Shown here: positions 40,967-50,890 of the stretch, one piece after another
How positions within the stretch are numbered: position 1 is the stretch's first letter
Layout: each line of letters starts with the position of its first letter
Assembly: GCA_905479265.1 (NCBI GenBank)
Contig: CAJQLX010000019.1
Location: 1-64,000 of the forward strand
Source of the DNA: an uncultured Alphaproteobacteria bacterium
GTDB lineage: Bacteria > Pseudomonadota > Alphaproteobacteria > UBA7985
Direction of reading: 5' to 3'
Length of the DNA stretch: 64,000 nt
Made by a program: the position numbers and the translations under genes
The notes under the pieces: generated by a model
Told to the model about the DNA's origin: nothing
What the model saw: only the letters and a program-made list of their open reading frames with translations
Databases searched by the model: none

Positions 40967-42115
40967 ATGCAGCACTACCTAGATCATCACGCCACCACGC
41001 CGCTCGCCAGTGCGGTTGAACACGCCATGGCCCCGCTCTGGCGTGAGGCTTTTGGCAATCCGGCCTCTGTCGAGCACGCACGCGGTCTGGCGGCGGCTGA
41101 TCGGATCGATCAGGCTCGCACGGATATTGCCCGTGCGCTGGGTGCAGAAGCACGCGAGATCGTCTTTACCTCTGGTGCCACCGAAGCCAACAACATGGCC
41201 GTTCTCGGCGCTGCACGGTTCCGTAAAAAGCACGAAAACCGCGATGGCGTGGTTGTTTTTGCAGCGGAACATTCCTGCGTCCTTGGGGCTGCGAAGGCAT
41301 TGGTGGACGAAGGCTTTCGAGTGACAGTTCTGCCCATCACGCCGCAAGGTTTCGCCGACTTGGACGCGCTTGAGGCGGCTTTGGATGAGCGCGTTGCCCT
41401 CGTATCGCTCATGCTGGCGAATAATGAAGTGGGAACCATCCAGCCGATGCAGCAGGTTACAACATTAGCGCACCGGTTTGGGGCTTGGGTGCATAGTGAT
41501 GCGGCGCAGGCCGTTGGGAAAATCCCGGTGGATGTGCGCGCAATTGATCTGGACCTGCTTTCGTTCTCTGGACACAAGATCTACGGCCCCATGGGTGTCG
41601 GCGCGCTGTTTGTTCGCCGCCGTCCACGCGTCAGGCTTGAACCGCTGGTCCATGGTGGCGGACAAGAGCGTGGCTTTCGCGCTGGGACATTACCGCTGCC
41701 CCTGATCGTTGGTTTGGCCGAGGCTGTTACGTTGGCGCAGACGCACATGCAGTCGGACGCGGACAAGCACGTCGCTTTGCGCGATGCACTGCTCGAAGCC
41801 CTGGCGGAGACCACGATCCCCTTCTCTGTCAACGGCTCAATGGAACACCGCTTGCCCGGAAACATTAATCTGAGTTTTCCGGAAATTGCCCGCGAACCCT
41901 TGTTTGCCAGCTTGGCGGATGCGGGAATTGCGCTTTCCAGTGGTTCTGCCTGTTCCAGCCACGATGTCGCCCCAAGCCATGTTCTTACGGCCATGGGGAT
42001 CAACCCGCTGTTGGCACAGCAAACCCTGCGCGTCGGATTTGGCCGCTCATCCACGCTTGCGGACGTTCACGCTTTACTCGCTGCGCTGGATACCGCGCAC
42101 CGGAAAGGCGGCTGA
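40967..42115 (+). CDS. Cysteine desulfurase (NifS/IscS type)
   Basis: The 382-residue PLP enzyme has the start MQHYLDHHATTPLASAV, FTSGATEANNMAVLG, AEHSCVL, NNEVGTIQPM, HSDAAQAVGKI, the Schiff-base lysine in SFSGHKIYGPMGVGAL, and the persulfide cysteine in LSSGSACSSHDVAPSHVL. It takes sulfur from cysteine for Fe-S clusters, tRNA thiolation or molybdopterin. MoeA and MoaE genes follow directly (1 base after the stop), so sulfur for molybdopterin synthase is a plausible role; the NifS-like proteins in suf/isc operons are the alternative. Start at 40967 is chosen by family N-terminus; an ATG at 40937 is possible. Confidence 0.9.
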   Translation: MQHYLDHHATTPLASAVEHAMAPLWREAFGNPASVEHARGLAAADRIDQARTDIARALGAEAREIVFTSGATEANNMAVLGAARFRKKHENRDGVVVFAAEHSCVLGAAKALVDEGFRVTVLPITPQGFADLDALEAALDERVALVSLMLANNEVGTIQPMQQVTTLAHRFGAWVHSDAAQAVGKIPVDVRAIDLDLLSFSGHKIYGPMGVGALFVRRRPRVRLEPLVHGGGQERGFRAGTLPLPLIVGLAEAVTLAQTHMQSDADKHVALRDALLEALAETTIPFSVNGSMEHRLPGNINLSFPEIAREPLFASLADAGIALSSGSACSSHDVAPSHVLTAMGINPLLAQQTLRVGFGRSSTLADVHALLAALDTAHRKGG

Positions 42116-42116
42116 C

Positions 42117-43379
42117 ATGGCGCAGCTTACCGATGACTGTTTCGCCTTTGGCGGGCGCTTAATCCCCTTAGACGAAGCGCTTTCCGCCGCGCGCGAGGCC
42201 TTCCCCTGCGTCGCTCAAAGCACAATTTTACCCCTGCGCGATGCCTTGACGCGCCCCGCCAGCACAGATGTCATCGCCGAGCGGGCCGTACCGCCCCATG
42301 ATAATTCGGCTGTTGATGGCTATGCGGTCCGGCATGCTGACCTGTCTGCGGCCAGCACTGAAACGACACTGCAAGTCCACGGCTACGCCGCCGCAGGCGA
42401 CCGTCCCGAGCCGCTGCCGCGAGGTTTTGCCCGCCGGATATTAACAGGCGCGGCGATGCCAGCAGGCGCAGATACCGTTTTCATGGATGAAGATGTGCGC
42501 GCGGAGGGGAGTTCTGTGACCTTACCCGGGGGCTTGCGAAAGGGCTCAAACGCGCGCAAAGCCGGGGAAGACATTTCCGCAGGCTCGGTCATCATCACCG
42601 CCGGTCATCGCCTCAACGCCGCCGATCTGGGTCTGCTTGCCAGCGTTGGCATCGGCGAAATTGGCGTCCTCAAACCGTTGAAAGTTGCGCTGTTTTCTAC
42701 GGGAAATGAAGTTCGTGAACCCGGCGCGGCGCTGGCTCCGGGTCAAGTCTACGATGCCAACCGATCGGCGCTTATGGGGCTGCTGACACAAGCCGGCACA
42801 GAAATTCTTGATTTGGGGATTTTGCCCGACGACCGCACCGCGATTGACGCTGCGCTCACGCAGGCAAAGGCCAAAGGGGCCGATCTGATTTTGACCTCGG
42901 GTGGGGTTTCGGCTGGCGACCATGACGTTGTCCGTCATGTGCTGGAAGACCGAGGCAGCCTGTTGTTCTGGCGGTTGGCTGTAAAACCGGGACGACCCAT
43001 TGCGCTGGGGCGGTTTGACGGTGTTCCGCTGATTGGTTTACCGGGCAATCCCGCCGCTGCTGCTGTTATGTTCTATGTTGTCGCCCTGCCCCTGATCCGT
43101 TCTATGGAGGGCGCCGTCAAACAAGCACCGACAAAAGTGCCGGTAACCCTCGACTTTGAGCATCGCAAAAAGGCAGACCGCGTCGAGTTCGTTCGCGTCC
43201 AAATTCATCCAGACGCGCAAGGACAGTTGATCGCCCGCAAGTTTCCGCGAGAAGGGGCTGGCATTCTGTCGTCGGTCGCTTGGGCCGACGGCATGATTGC
43301 CTTGGAAGCGGACCGACTGACCGTCTCGGCGGGCGAAACGGGATGGTTTACAGCCTTTGACTGGAGCATGGCAGCGTGA
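42117..43379 (+). CDS. moeA: Molybdopterin molybdenumtransferase
   Basis: The 420-residue protein has MoeA landmarks: AVPPHDNSAVDGYAVRHADL, ARRILTGAAMPAGADTVFMDEDV, KGSNARKAGEDI, ALFSTGNEVREPGAALAPGQVYDANRSAL, TSGGVSAGDHDVVRHVLE, and GLPGNPAAAAVMF. It inserts molybdate into adenylated molybdopterin. ATG at 42117 is one base after the desulfurase stop; its own TGA shares GTGA with moaE. A small operon of desulfurase, moeA and moaE is evident. No moaD is seen here, so the small synthase subunit must be encoded elsewhere. Confidence 0.95.
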   Translation: MAQLTDDCFAFGGRLIPLDEALSAAREAFPCVAQSTILPLRDALTRPASTDVIAERAVPPHDNSAVDGYAVRHADLSAASTETTLQVHGYAAAGDRPEPLPRGFARRILTGAAMPAGADTVFMDEDVRAEGSSVTLPGGLRKGSNARKAGEDISAGSVIITAGHRLNAADLGLLASVGIGEIGVLKPLKVALFSTGNEVREPGAALAPGQVYDANRSALMGLLTQAGTEILDLGILPDDRTAIDAALTQAKAKGADLILTSGGVSAGDHDVVRHVLEDRGSLLFWRLAVKPGRPIALGRFDGVPLIGLPGNPAAAAVMFYVVALPLIRSMEGAVKQAPTKVPVTLDFEHRKKADRVEFVRVQIHPDAQGQLIARKFPREGAGILSSVAWADGMIALEADRLTVSAGETGWFTAFDWSMAA

Positions 43380-43867
43380 CAGCAGCGACAGCCAATCAAC
43401 TACCAGGTCACGTTCATGTTTCGAGCCAAGCTCTCGACGTAGAACACGAGAAAGCAGCTCTGACCGACGGCAACCACGCTGTGGGCGGTGTCTGTGTTTT
43501 CGAAGGGTTGGTACGAGACTTCAGCGGTCATGCATCCGACAGTCTAACGTTGGAGCACTATCCGGGCATGACTGAAAAATCGCTTGAAAGCATTCGTCAA
43601 GAAGCAGGGCAACGGTGGCAATTACACGGCCTGACGATCCTTCACCGCGTTGGCAAAATGCGCCCCGGGGACAAGATTGTTGCCGTTATCGCCTGTTCCC
43701 GCCACCGCCAGAACGCGTTTGATGCCTGCGCGTTTGCCATGGATTACCTGAAAACCGAAGCCCCGTTTTGGAAGCTGGAAGACGATGGCAAAGGCGAGGC
43801 AAATTGGGTTGATGCGCGGGACAGCGACCACTCGGCGCGCAACCGATGGCAGTCCAAAGAAACCTAG
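43376..43867 (+). CDS. moaE: Molybdopterin synthase catalytic subunit
   Basis: The 163-residue protein has MoaE motifs: VGGVCVFEGLVRDFSGHASDSLTLEHYPGMTEKSLESI, HRVGKMRPGDKIVAVIACSRHRQNAFDACAFAMDYLKTEAPFWKLED. It uses the MoaD thiocarboxylate to make molybdopterin from cyclic pyranopterin. Start GTG at 43376 overlaps the moeA stop by four bases (GTGA). The extended C-terminus (SDHSARNRWQSKET) is unusual in length only mildly. It converges with the next gene 4 bases away. Confidence 0.95.
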   Translation: MTAATANQLPGHVHVSSQALDVEHEKAALTDGNHAVGGVCVFEGLVRDFSGHASDSLTLEHYPGMTEKSLESIRQEAGQRWQLHGLTILHRVGKMRPGDKIVAVIACSRHRQNAFDACAFAMDYLKTEAPFWKLEDDGKGEANWVDARDSDHSARNRWQSKET

Positions 43868-43871
43868 ACCC

Positions 43872-44369
43872 TTAAAAGCGGAATTTGGACCCAAGCGAAA
43901 ACTGCGTTTCCAACCCGTAGGTACGACCTTCGACGTAAACCGATGATCGCTGGTTCAGTGCGCTATCGACGCCAAAGGTCAAATGCGCCCACGGGAGACC
44001 GAAACCTCCGTAGTCCGAAACCACGTAAATCAGATCCAAACCGCCCCCAATATAGGGTCGAATGTTTTCGTTGGGTGAGCGGAACAAGTAACTCGCGTCC
44101 AGCGATGGAACCAGCAAGAACCCTTCATCAATCCCCGGCAAAGCAATCACGCCCGTGTCGAATTCAACCTGGAAATGATCAAACTCAGCGCCCAAACCAA
44201 TCCGAGACGTTAGCGCCACCGCCCCTTGATCCAAGCTGACCAGCGGCGGTCCGATCAGAGCAACCCCAGCGTCACCGCTGACAAATGTACGCTGTGCCTG
44301 TGCTGGGGCGGGTGCGACGACGGCGATGCACCACGCGACGATTGAAATGGCTGCTCGATAGAAGGACAT
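43872..44369 (-). CDS. Small outer-membrane beta-barrel protein
   Basis: The 165-residue protein has a signal peptide (AAISIVAWCIAVVAPAPAQAQ) and about eight amphipathic strands, with YLFRSPNENIRPYIGGGLDLIYVV and the C-terminal phenylalanine of LGSKFRF. This matches an eight-stranded OmpX/OmpW-like or adhesin-like barrel, but no family name is safe. ATG at 44369. It lies between the converging moaE gene and, on the same strand, the mfd gene, whose stop is 78 bases upstream of its start. Confidence 0.78.
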   Translation of the reverse strand: MSFYRAAISIVAWCIAVVAPAPAQAQRTFVSGDAGVALIGPPLVSLDQGAVALTSRIGLGAEFDHFQVEFDTGVIALPGIDEGFLLVPSLDASYLFRSPNENIRPYIGGGLDLIYVVSDYGGFGLPWAHLTFGVDSALNQRSSVYVEGRTYGLETQFSLGSKFRF

Positions 44370-44447
44370 GACTGACCCCTTTGATACCCGCGGTCAGGCA
44401 AAAATGCGTCTGCGAATAGACATTGTCAAGAATTTTCTTGTCACTGT

Positions 44448-47400
44448 CTATTTTGCGAGTTTTTCCAAGTTGTTCAGCAAGCTAACAATCGCCTTCTTCC
44501 GCTCATCATCCGTTTCAATCTTCCGCTTGAATACCAGCCGCTGATCCGGACGGATCGACATGATCTGCGAATTGGCACGGATCCAAGAGATCAGCTTCTC
44601 GGGCTTTGTGAATTTGTCCTCACGGAAACCAACCACAATACCCTTTGGCCCTACATCCAGTTTCTCCACCCGCGCAGCCCGAGCTTTGATCTTGAACTCA
44701 ACGGTTTTGAGCAGGTTCAGGACGGGCTCTGGCGGCGGTCCAAAACGGTCTTCGACTTCAGCGATGAAGGAATCAATCTCACCGGCTTCGCGCAACATGC
44801 CAACGCGACGGTAGAGACCCAAGCGAACGTCGAGGGCTTCGACGTAATCCTCGGGAATGTATACCGCGATCCCGGTGTTGAGCACCGGCACCCATTCATC
44901 GTCTGGCTTCTGCCGAACTTCGCCCGTGGATGGATCCACGCCAAGTTCGTTGGCCAACTGCACTTCTGCGACAGCCTCTTCGAGCATCTGCTGATAAAGC
45001 TCAATCCCGACTTCTTTGATGTGCCCCGTTTGCTCCTCACCCACCAAATTGCCCGCACCGCGAATGTCCAGATCGTGGGAGGCGAGCGTAAAGCCTGCGC
45101 CGAGGCTATCCAGCGTTTTCATGACGTCCAACCGCCGCTGTGCATCGGCCGTGAGTTTGCGCCGTCCGTCAAAGGTCAAATAGGCATAGCCCCGCAACTT
45201 CGACCGCCCTACGCGCCCGCGCAGCTGATAGAGCGCCGAAAGCCCAAACATGTCGGCACGGTGGATAATCATCGTATTCACGGTTGGAATGTCGATCCCG
45301 CTTTCGATGATATTGGTGGACAACAGAATGTCGAACTTTCGGTCATAGAAGGCATTCATGACGTCTTCGAGCTCGGAGGGCGGCATCTGGCCATGCGCGG
45401 TGGCGACTTTCAGCTCTGGGGCGATGTTCTGCAGACGCTCTCGCAAGTCGCCCAAATCCTTGACCCGCGGACACACGACATAGGACTGACCGCCACGGAA
45501 CTGCTCCCGCATCAAGGCTTCGCGCAGGATGACACCGTCCCAAGGCATGATGAACGTCCGAACGGCGAGACGATCGACCGGCGGTGTCGCAATGAGGGAG
45601 AGATCCTTGACCCCCGTTAGGGCAAGCTGAAGCGTGCGCGGGATCGGTGTCGCCGTTAGCGTGAGAACGTGCACGGTTTCCTTGAGCTTCTTCATCCGCT
45701 CCTTTTGCCGGACGCCAAAACGCTGTTCTTCATCAATGACCAACAGGCCCAAGTTCCCAAATGTCAGGCTTTCAGCCAGCAAAGCGTGCGTGCCGATGAC
45801 AATATCAATTTCGCCGCGTTCCAACGCTTCCTTGGTGGCGGCGGCGTCTTTTGCACTAACCAAGCGCGAAAGCTGGGCAATGCGAACGTTGAGCTCCTTA
45901 AAGCGCTCTTGGAAGGTCATGAAGTGCTGGCGCGCCAACAACGTGGTGGGCGCAACAATCGCGACCTGATGACCCGCCATAGCACCCACGAAGGCGGCAC
46001 GGATGGCGACTTCGGTTTTGCCAAACCCCACATCCCCGCACACCAAGCGGTCCATCGGGCGACCAGAGGCCAAATCCTCGATCACGTCTTCAATTGCGTT
46101 CAGCTGGTCGTCGGTTTCGCTGTAAGGGAAGGTTTGGGCGAATTCGTCCAGCACACTTTCCGGCACGTCGATGATTTCGGACTTGCGCAGCTTCCGCTCG
46201 GCAGCAATCCGCATGAGGTCGCGTGCAACGCGTGTAATACGCTCCTTGACCCGTGCCTTCCGTGCCTGCCACGCTGCGCCACCGAGTTTGTCCAGCGCCA
46301 CGCCCTCGCCGTCGCCAAAACGACTGAGCACTTCGATATTCTCAACGGGAACATAGAGCTTGTCCCCACCGCTGTATTCCAGATGCAGCACATCGTGCGC
46401 AGCGCCTGCCAGATCGATGGTGAGCAAGCCAACATAGCGACCAATGCCGTGTTCGACGTGAACCACCAAATCACCGGTGGCCAAACCGCTGACTTCGGTT
46501 AAGAAATTGTCTGACTTCCGGCGCTTCCGAGGGCGAACGATTCTTTCGCCCAAGATGTCTTGTTCCGTGTAGAGCGCAAACCCGCCGCCCTCGAACCCGC
46601 GTTCCAGTGGCAAAACGGCGTTAAAAACGCGGCGCTCATCGACATCGGGATTCAGTGCATCGTGCCAACCCCGCAGGGGTTTAATGCCCTCCATCCCTAT
46701 ATCACCGAGATTGCTGGCCAAACGGTTCGCTGAACCCGCGCTTAGGCCTGCGATCACCACGGACTGCCCGTGTCCGAGCGCTTTGTCCGACCGATCTCGA
46801 ACGGCCGTATAGATGTTGCGGTCAGGATCTTGACGGGCTTCTGCAAAGGTTGGGATCGAGCGGTATTGGTGCTTGGCCAAAGCAACTTTTGCGGTCGCCG
46901 GCACGGAAAAACTGGTGAACTGCCAGCAGCGGTGACGGCTGGGGAAGTCGTTCCATTCCTCGTCTGAAGCATACAGGCGTTCTGGGCGGATCGGCTTATA
47001 AGAGTGATCTTTCTTTTCAACCTCGAACACCGATTGCCGAGCCGTATAAAAATCACGAATGGTTTCGAGCCGCGCTTCTTTGGCCGCCACAACCTCTTGC
47101 TCGAAAATCAACTCCGCGCCCTCAACGTAATCCGTCAGCAGCGCCATTTTTTCATGCAGCAGAGGCAACCAGTGATCCAAACCAGCATAGAGCCGACCAG
47201 CGGATACGCTCTCGTAAAGGGGATCTTCGCCCTTCACTCGACCAAAGGTGTCTCGATATTCCGTGCGAAACCGCTCAATATTGGCTTCGGTGAGGACGAA
47301 TTCGTGGACCGGGCCTAAGACAACGCCTTTGATGGGCTGATCGGTTCGCTGGGACAGTGGGTCAAAAGACCGAACGCTTTCAATTTCATCGCCGAAGAAA

Positions 47401-47951
47401 TCCAGACGAACAGGTGTTGCTCTGCCTGCGGGGAAGAAGTCCAAAATCCCGCCACGGGGAGCAAATTCACCGGGCTCGGTCACCGTCGATACGCGCTGGA
47501 AACCCAGCGCCAGCAAGCGCTGCTGTACGTCCTCAAAACCAATTTCCTGGCCCGGACGCAGCGAAAGCGACAGCTCCTTGATAAAGTCAGGATGCGGAAC
47601 CCGTTGCATGAGCGCGTTGATGCCAGTCACCACAATCCGAGGGCGATCCTTAGCAGCAGGCCGAATAAGGCGCGCTAAAGTGGCCAACCGGGTTGCGATC
47701 AGATCCGCCTTGGGCGAAATGCGGTCATAGGGCAAGCAATCCCACGCCGGAAACCGCAGGATCTCAGCCTCGGGCAAGCGAAATTTGAACAGCGAAGACG
47801 CGCGCGCCAAGCGCTTGTCATCACGTGCAACAAAAATGATCGGCTTGCTGGTTTCCAGCGCAATATCAGCAGCAAGAAATGCTTCCGCGCCGTCCGGCAC
47901 TTCGCCAATCATCACTGGTTCGTTAACGTTTTGTTCTTCTTTGTCGTTCAT
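44448..47951 (-). CDS. mfd: Transcription-repair coupling factor
   Basis: The 1167-residue protein has the full Mfd layout: the UvrB-like N-terminal part (ALMQRVPHPDFIKELSLSLRPG, GGILDFFPAG), the polymerase-interacting domain (LATGDLVVHVEHGIGRYVGL), helicase motor (GDVGFGKTEVAIRAAF, DEEQRFGVRQKE, LTLTATPIPRTL, ATAHGQMPPSELE, ESGIDIPTVNTMI, QLRGRVGRS) and C-terminal domain (EVDSFIAEVEDRFGPPPEPVLNLL region). It frees RNA polymerase stalled at lesions and recruits UvrA. Length is standard. ATG at 47951. It follows sdhE on the same strand with 57 bases between. Confidence 0.97.
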   Translation of the reverse strand: MNDKEEQNVNEPVMIGEVPDGAEAFLAADIALETSKPIIFVARDDKRLARASSLFKFRLPEAEILRFPAWDCLPYDRISPKADLIATRLATLARLIRPAAKDRPRIVVTGINALMQRVPHPDFIKELSLSLRPGQEIGFEDVQQRLLALGFQRVSTVTEPGEFAPRGGILDFFPAGRATPVRLDFFGDEIESVRSFDPLSQRTDQPIKGVVLGPVHEFVLTEANIERFRTEYRDTFGRVKGEDPLYESVSAGRLYAGLDHWLPLLHEKMALLTDYVEGAELIFEQEVVAAKEARLETIRDFYTARQSVFEVEKKDHSYKPIRPERLYASDEEWNDFPSRHRCWQFTSFSVPATAKVALAKHQYRSIPTFAEARQDPDRNIYTAVRDRSDKALGHGQSVVIAGLSAGSANRLASNLGDIGMEGIKPLRGWHDALNPDVDERRVFNAVLPLERGFEGGGFALYTEQDILGERIVRPRKRRKSDNFLTEVSGLATGDLVVHVEHGIGRYVGLLTIDLAGAAHDVLHLEYSGGDKLYVPVENIEVLSRFGDGEGVALDKLGGAAWQARKARVKERITRVARDLMRIAAERKLRKSEIIDVPESVLDEFAQTFPYSETDDQLNAIEDVIEDLASGRPMDRLVCGDVGFGKTEVAIRAAFVGAMAGHQVAIVAPTTLLARQHFMTFQERFKELNVRIAQLSRLVSAKDAAATKEALERGEIDIVIGTHALLAESLTFGNLGLLVIDEEQRFGVRQKERMKKLKETVHVLTLTATPIPRTLQLALTGVKDLSLIATPPVDRLAVRTFIMPWDGVILREALMREQFRGGQSYVVCPRVKDLGDLRERLQNIAPELKVATAHGQMPPSELEDVMNAFYDRKFDILLSTNIIESGIDIPTVNTMIIHRADMFGLSALYQLRGRVGRSKLRGYAYLTFDGRRKLTADAQRRLDVMKTLDSLGAGFTLASHDLDIRGAGNLVGEEQTGHIKEVGIELYQQMLEEAVAEVQLANELGVDPSTGEVRQKPDDEWVPVLNTGIAVYIPEDYVEALDVRLGLYRRVGMLREAGEIDSFIAEVEDRFGPPPEPVLNLLKTVEFKIKARAARVEKLDVGPKGIVVGFREDKFTKPEKLISWIRANSQIMSIRPDQRLVFKRKIETDDERKKAIVSLLNNLEKLAK

Positions 47952-48008
47952 ACCGCGCTCAGGCTTGCCGCTTTAGGGGTGGCAACAGTGGTGTTCCCAC
48001 CCACAGGT

Positions 48009-48284
48009 TTAGATGCGGTACTCAAACGATCGGAGCGCGGAAAGCAAGGGTTCGGGAAGCTCAGCTGGAATGCTTGCTGGGTTCTGTAACCAAACCTGCA
48101 CATCGGGATCATTGACTTGCTGCAAAGCCTCGATCTGTTCCATGCGATCAAGCGCGTCTGTGCCGGCTTGCGCCTCAGCGGGAAGAAAATCCTGCGCAAA
48201 TTGTGTCATCAGCAAATCCAGCTCTCTGGTACCCCGATGCCCTGCCCGCCACAGTGCGCGCTTGCGCCGATCTTCATAATTCAT
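48009..48284 (-). CDS. sdhE: FAD assembly factor SdhE (DUF339)
   Basis: The 91-residue protein has DRRKRALWRAGHRGTRELDLLMTQFAQ with the RGxxE motif needed to help covalent flavin attachment to succinate dehydrogenase. The middle segment reads LDRMEQIEALQQVNDPDVQVWL, and the ending is usual for SdhE. Place between recG (divergent, 45 bases) and mfd is conserved in Alphaproteobacteria. ATG at 48284. Confidence 0.95.
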   Translation of the reverse strand: MNYEDRRKRALWRAGHRGTRELDLLMTQFAQDFLPAEAQAGTDALDRMEQIEALQQVNDPDVQVWLQNPASIPAELPEPLLSALRSFEYRI

Positions 48285-48329
48285 GCTAAGAATGTTCCCT
48301 GAAACTTTGTGATCTAATGATGAGTTAGC

Positions 48330-50408
48330 GTGCGCCCAGAAATCCTCAATCCTTTATTCACACCTGTGACAGACTTACCCGGTATCGGGCCGAAGTCAGC
48401 CGCGCTGATCGAGCGTGTTGCCGGTCCGCACGTGTGGGATCTCATCCGCGCCCAACCCAGCCGGATGCAGCAGCGAACGCGGCTGTCTGAGCCTAGCAGC
48501 TTGTACGAAGACCAGCTGGTCACCCTGCCGCTGTTTATCCTGCAACACTTCATCCCGCGCAGCCCCAAAGCGCCCTACCGCGTGAACGGCATGGCAGGCG
48601 ATATTCCCGTTTCGCTGGTCTTCTTCAATGCCAAGGGATCGTGGCTGCAGGGTCAGTTGCCGGTGCGCGAAGTGCGGCTGGTATCGGGGAAGCTCGCCCG
48701 GTTCAACAACAACTGGCAAATCACCCATCCTGACTACATCGTTCCAGAGGAAGAAGAAGACGCCATCCCAGCGGTTGAACCGATTTACCCGCTGACCCAA
48801 GGTTTGACGTCACGGGTGTGGAACAAAGCCCTTAATGCGGCCTTAGACCTGGTGCCGACGTTGCCGGAGTGGGTCGATGCCTCCCTGCAAGCGCAACAGA
48901 AGTGGCCAGACTGGACACCGTCGCTGCAAAGTCTGCACTTCCGTGGCGCGCTGGTTGGTTCAGACCGAACACAAGCTGTTCGACGCTTGGCTTATGACGA
49001 GCTTTTGGCGCAGCAACTTTCCTTGATGATCGTACGAGAGCGCGGGCGCAGGCGCGGCGGTCATCCGCTGGTTGGTGATCAGTCGTTGAGCGCACAAGTT
49101 CGCGGATCCCTGCCCTTCACCCTAACCGACAGCCAAGAAGGGGCCATTGATGCTGTTCGTTCCGACATGGGCCGGGCGCAGCGGATGATGCGTCTGATCA
49201 TGGGCGATGTCGGCAGCGGAAAAACCATGGTGGCGCTGTTTTCAGCTCTGATCGCCGTCGAAGCTGGCGCGCAAGTCGCGATCATGGCCCCAACAGAAAT
49301 TCTGGCCCGACAGCTCCACGCCAACCTGTTCGAAGCCCTGTCAAAGGTCGGTGTACGGATCGACATTCTCACAGGCCGAGACAAGGCCGCCGCGCGCCGC
49401 CCCGTGCTTGCCGGATGTGCTGAAGGCGCGATCAAGGTGCTGATCGGCACCCACGCCCTGTTTCAAGAAGGCGTCGAGTTCCGAAATCTGGGCTTGGTGG
49501 TCATCGACGAACAACACCGCTTTGGCGTCCACCAGCGCCTTGCCTTGGGGCAAAAGGGTGAAGCGCCGCACATGCTGCTGATGTCTGCAACGCCGATCCC
49601 GCGTTCTATGGTTTTGGCGCTCTATGGTGATTTGGACATTTCCAAACTGCTGACAAAACCAGCGGGCCGTCAGCCGATCAAAACCCTCGTCAAACCCCAA
49701 GAACAATGGGGTGACGTAGCACAGGCTTTGGGCCGGGCGATTGAGCGTGGGGATCAGGTTTACTGGATCTGCCCTTTGGTCGAGGAAACCGAGGTCAGCA
49801 CCCTCACCGCCGCCGAAGAACGCCACGCCATGCTCAAGGAGATGTTTGGCCCCCGCGTCGCTTTGGTCCATGGACGCATGAAGGGTGAGGAAAAAGATAC
49901 GGTCATGCGGACGTTCAAAGCGCACCAGAGCGATATTCTGGTCGCCACCACCGTGGTTGAGGTCGGCGTGGACGTGCCGAATGCGACGGTCATGGTGATC
50001 GAACATGCCGAGCGCTTTGGCCTTGCCCAATTGCACCAGCTGCGAGGGCGTATCGGTCGAGGGGCAAAGGCGTCTACGTGCTTGCTGCTGTATACCGCGC
50101 CCTTGGGTGAGACGGCGCGGAAGCGACTGTCGATCATGCGGGAAAGCAACGATGGCTTTGTGATTGCCGAAGAAGATTTGCGGCTGCGTGGCGCCGGCGA
50201 CGTGATGGGCACCCGCCAGTCCGGATTGCCGGACATGCATTTCGCCACCCTGCCCGAGCATCAAGATTTGCTGGAAATCGCTCAGCGCGATGCGCAATTA
50301 ACGCTCAACAAAGCCCCCGAGCTGGCGGGTGAACGAGGTGAGGCGCTGCGGACGTTGCTTTATCTGTTCGAACGAGAACAGGCGATTGCCTTCCTAGAAG
50401 CAGGCTAG
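48330..50408 (+). CDS. recG: ATP-dependent DNA helicase RecG
   Basis: The 692-residue protein has a wedge OB domain (about 60-150) and superfamily 2 motifs: LTDSQEGAIDAV, MGDVGSGKTMVALFSAL, APTEILARQLH, VVIDEQHRFGVHQR, LMSATPIPRSM, LVHGRMKGEEKD, VEVGVDVPNATVM, QLRGRIGRG. The C-terminal region has LLEIAQRDAQLTL. It regresses stalled forks and resolves branched DNA. Start is a GTG at 48330, and upstream the sdhE gene diverges. Confidence 0.97.
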   Translation: MRPEILNPLFTPVTDLPGIGPKSAALIERVAGPHVWDLIRAQPSRMQQRTRLSEPSSLYEDQLVTLPLFILQHFIPRSPKAPYRVNGMAGDIPVSLVFFNAKGSWLQGQLPVREVRLVSGKLARFNNNWQITHPDYIVPEEEEDAIPAVEPIYPLTQGLTSRVWNKALNAALDLVPTLPEWVDASLQAQQKWPDWTPSLQSLHFRGALVGSDRTQAVRRLAYDELLAQQLSLMIVRERGRRRGGHPLVGDQSLSAQVRGSLPFTLTDSQEGAIDAVRSDMGRAQRMMRLIMGDVGSGKTMVALFSALIAVEAGAQVAIMAPTEILARQLHANLFEALSKVGVRIDILTGRDKAAARRPVLAGCAEGAIKVLIGTHALFQEGVEFRNLGLVVIDEQHRFGVHQRLALGQKGEAPHMLLMSATPIPRSMVLALYGDLDISKLLTKPAGRQPIKTLVKPQEQWGDVAQALGRAIERGDQVYWICPLVEETEVSTLTAAEERHAMLKEMFGPRVALVHGRMKGEEKDTVMRTFKAHQSDILVATTVVEVGVDVPNATVMVIEHAERFGLAQLHQLRGRIGRGAKASTCLLLYTAPLGETARKRLSIMRESNDGFVIAEEDLRLRGAGDVMGTRQSGLPDMHFATLPEHQDLLEIAQRDAQLTLNKAPELAGERGEALRTLLYLFEREQAIAFLEAG

Positions 50409-50410
50409 CG

Positions 50411-50890
50411 TCAACTGGCCGAAGCGTGCTGGTTCCACACAGAGCGGAAGTAGTTCGCCGCTGATTGCCCCTGACCTGCGCACCAGAAGGAGTAATCCTG
50501 CACACCATTGCGATTCATTTGCCCCTCAACAAGGGCGATCGCCTCGTGCCGCAAATCGGCTGCGTCGCCGATTGAAATCGGCTGACGCTCTTGCAGCTGG
50601 TTGCGATCAATCCGGTACCCTTCGCGCACGTGCCACGTAAGCTCACCGCAGAAATCAACAACTGTGATGCGGTAGAGCAACTTGTTCCAATCGGGCCGTT
50701 CAAATTCTGCGAAGACGGCGTTCATGTTCTCATCAGAGATTGCAACGACGGGTTCCTGGGTCATGGCTTCAGCCGTCACGTTCCCCCAACGCAAAGCCAC
50801 CAGCGTGACACCGGTCATCAGCGCAACAACCGCAAACACACTCAGTGCAAGCGTAAGGTCTTGTGTCCAACTGCGACGAACGAGGTTCAT
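50411..50890 (-). CDS. Signal-anchored protein of unknown function
   Basis: The 159-residue protein has one N-terminal hydrophobic segment (about 12-33, LTLALSVFAVVALMTGVTLVAL), a helix or uncleaved signal anchor. A soluble part follows, with VVDFCGELTWHVREGYRIDRNQLQERQPISIGDAADLRHEAIALVEGQM and SFWCAGQGQSAANYFRSVW. It has two cysteines, in DFCGE and FWCAG. I know no family. It converges with recG (2 bases) and has 287 bases of gene-free DNA before the next gene, in which I see nothing beyond a short GAGGCGG direct repeat near 51100. Confidence 0.6.
   Translation of the reverse strand: MNLVRRSWTQDLTLALSVFAVVALMTGVTLVALRWGNVTAEAMTQEPVVAISDENMNAVFAEFERPDWNKLLYRITVVDFCGELTWHVREGYRIDRNQLQERQPISIGDAADLRHEAIALVEGQMNRNGVQDYSFWCAGQGQSAANYFRSVWNQHASAS

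Noticed and set aside
49341-50297. 318-codon open frame on the minus strand
   Set aside because: Antisense to recG; composition follows from the recG codons.
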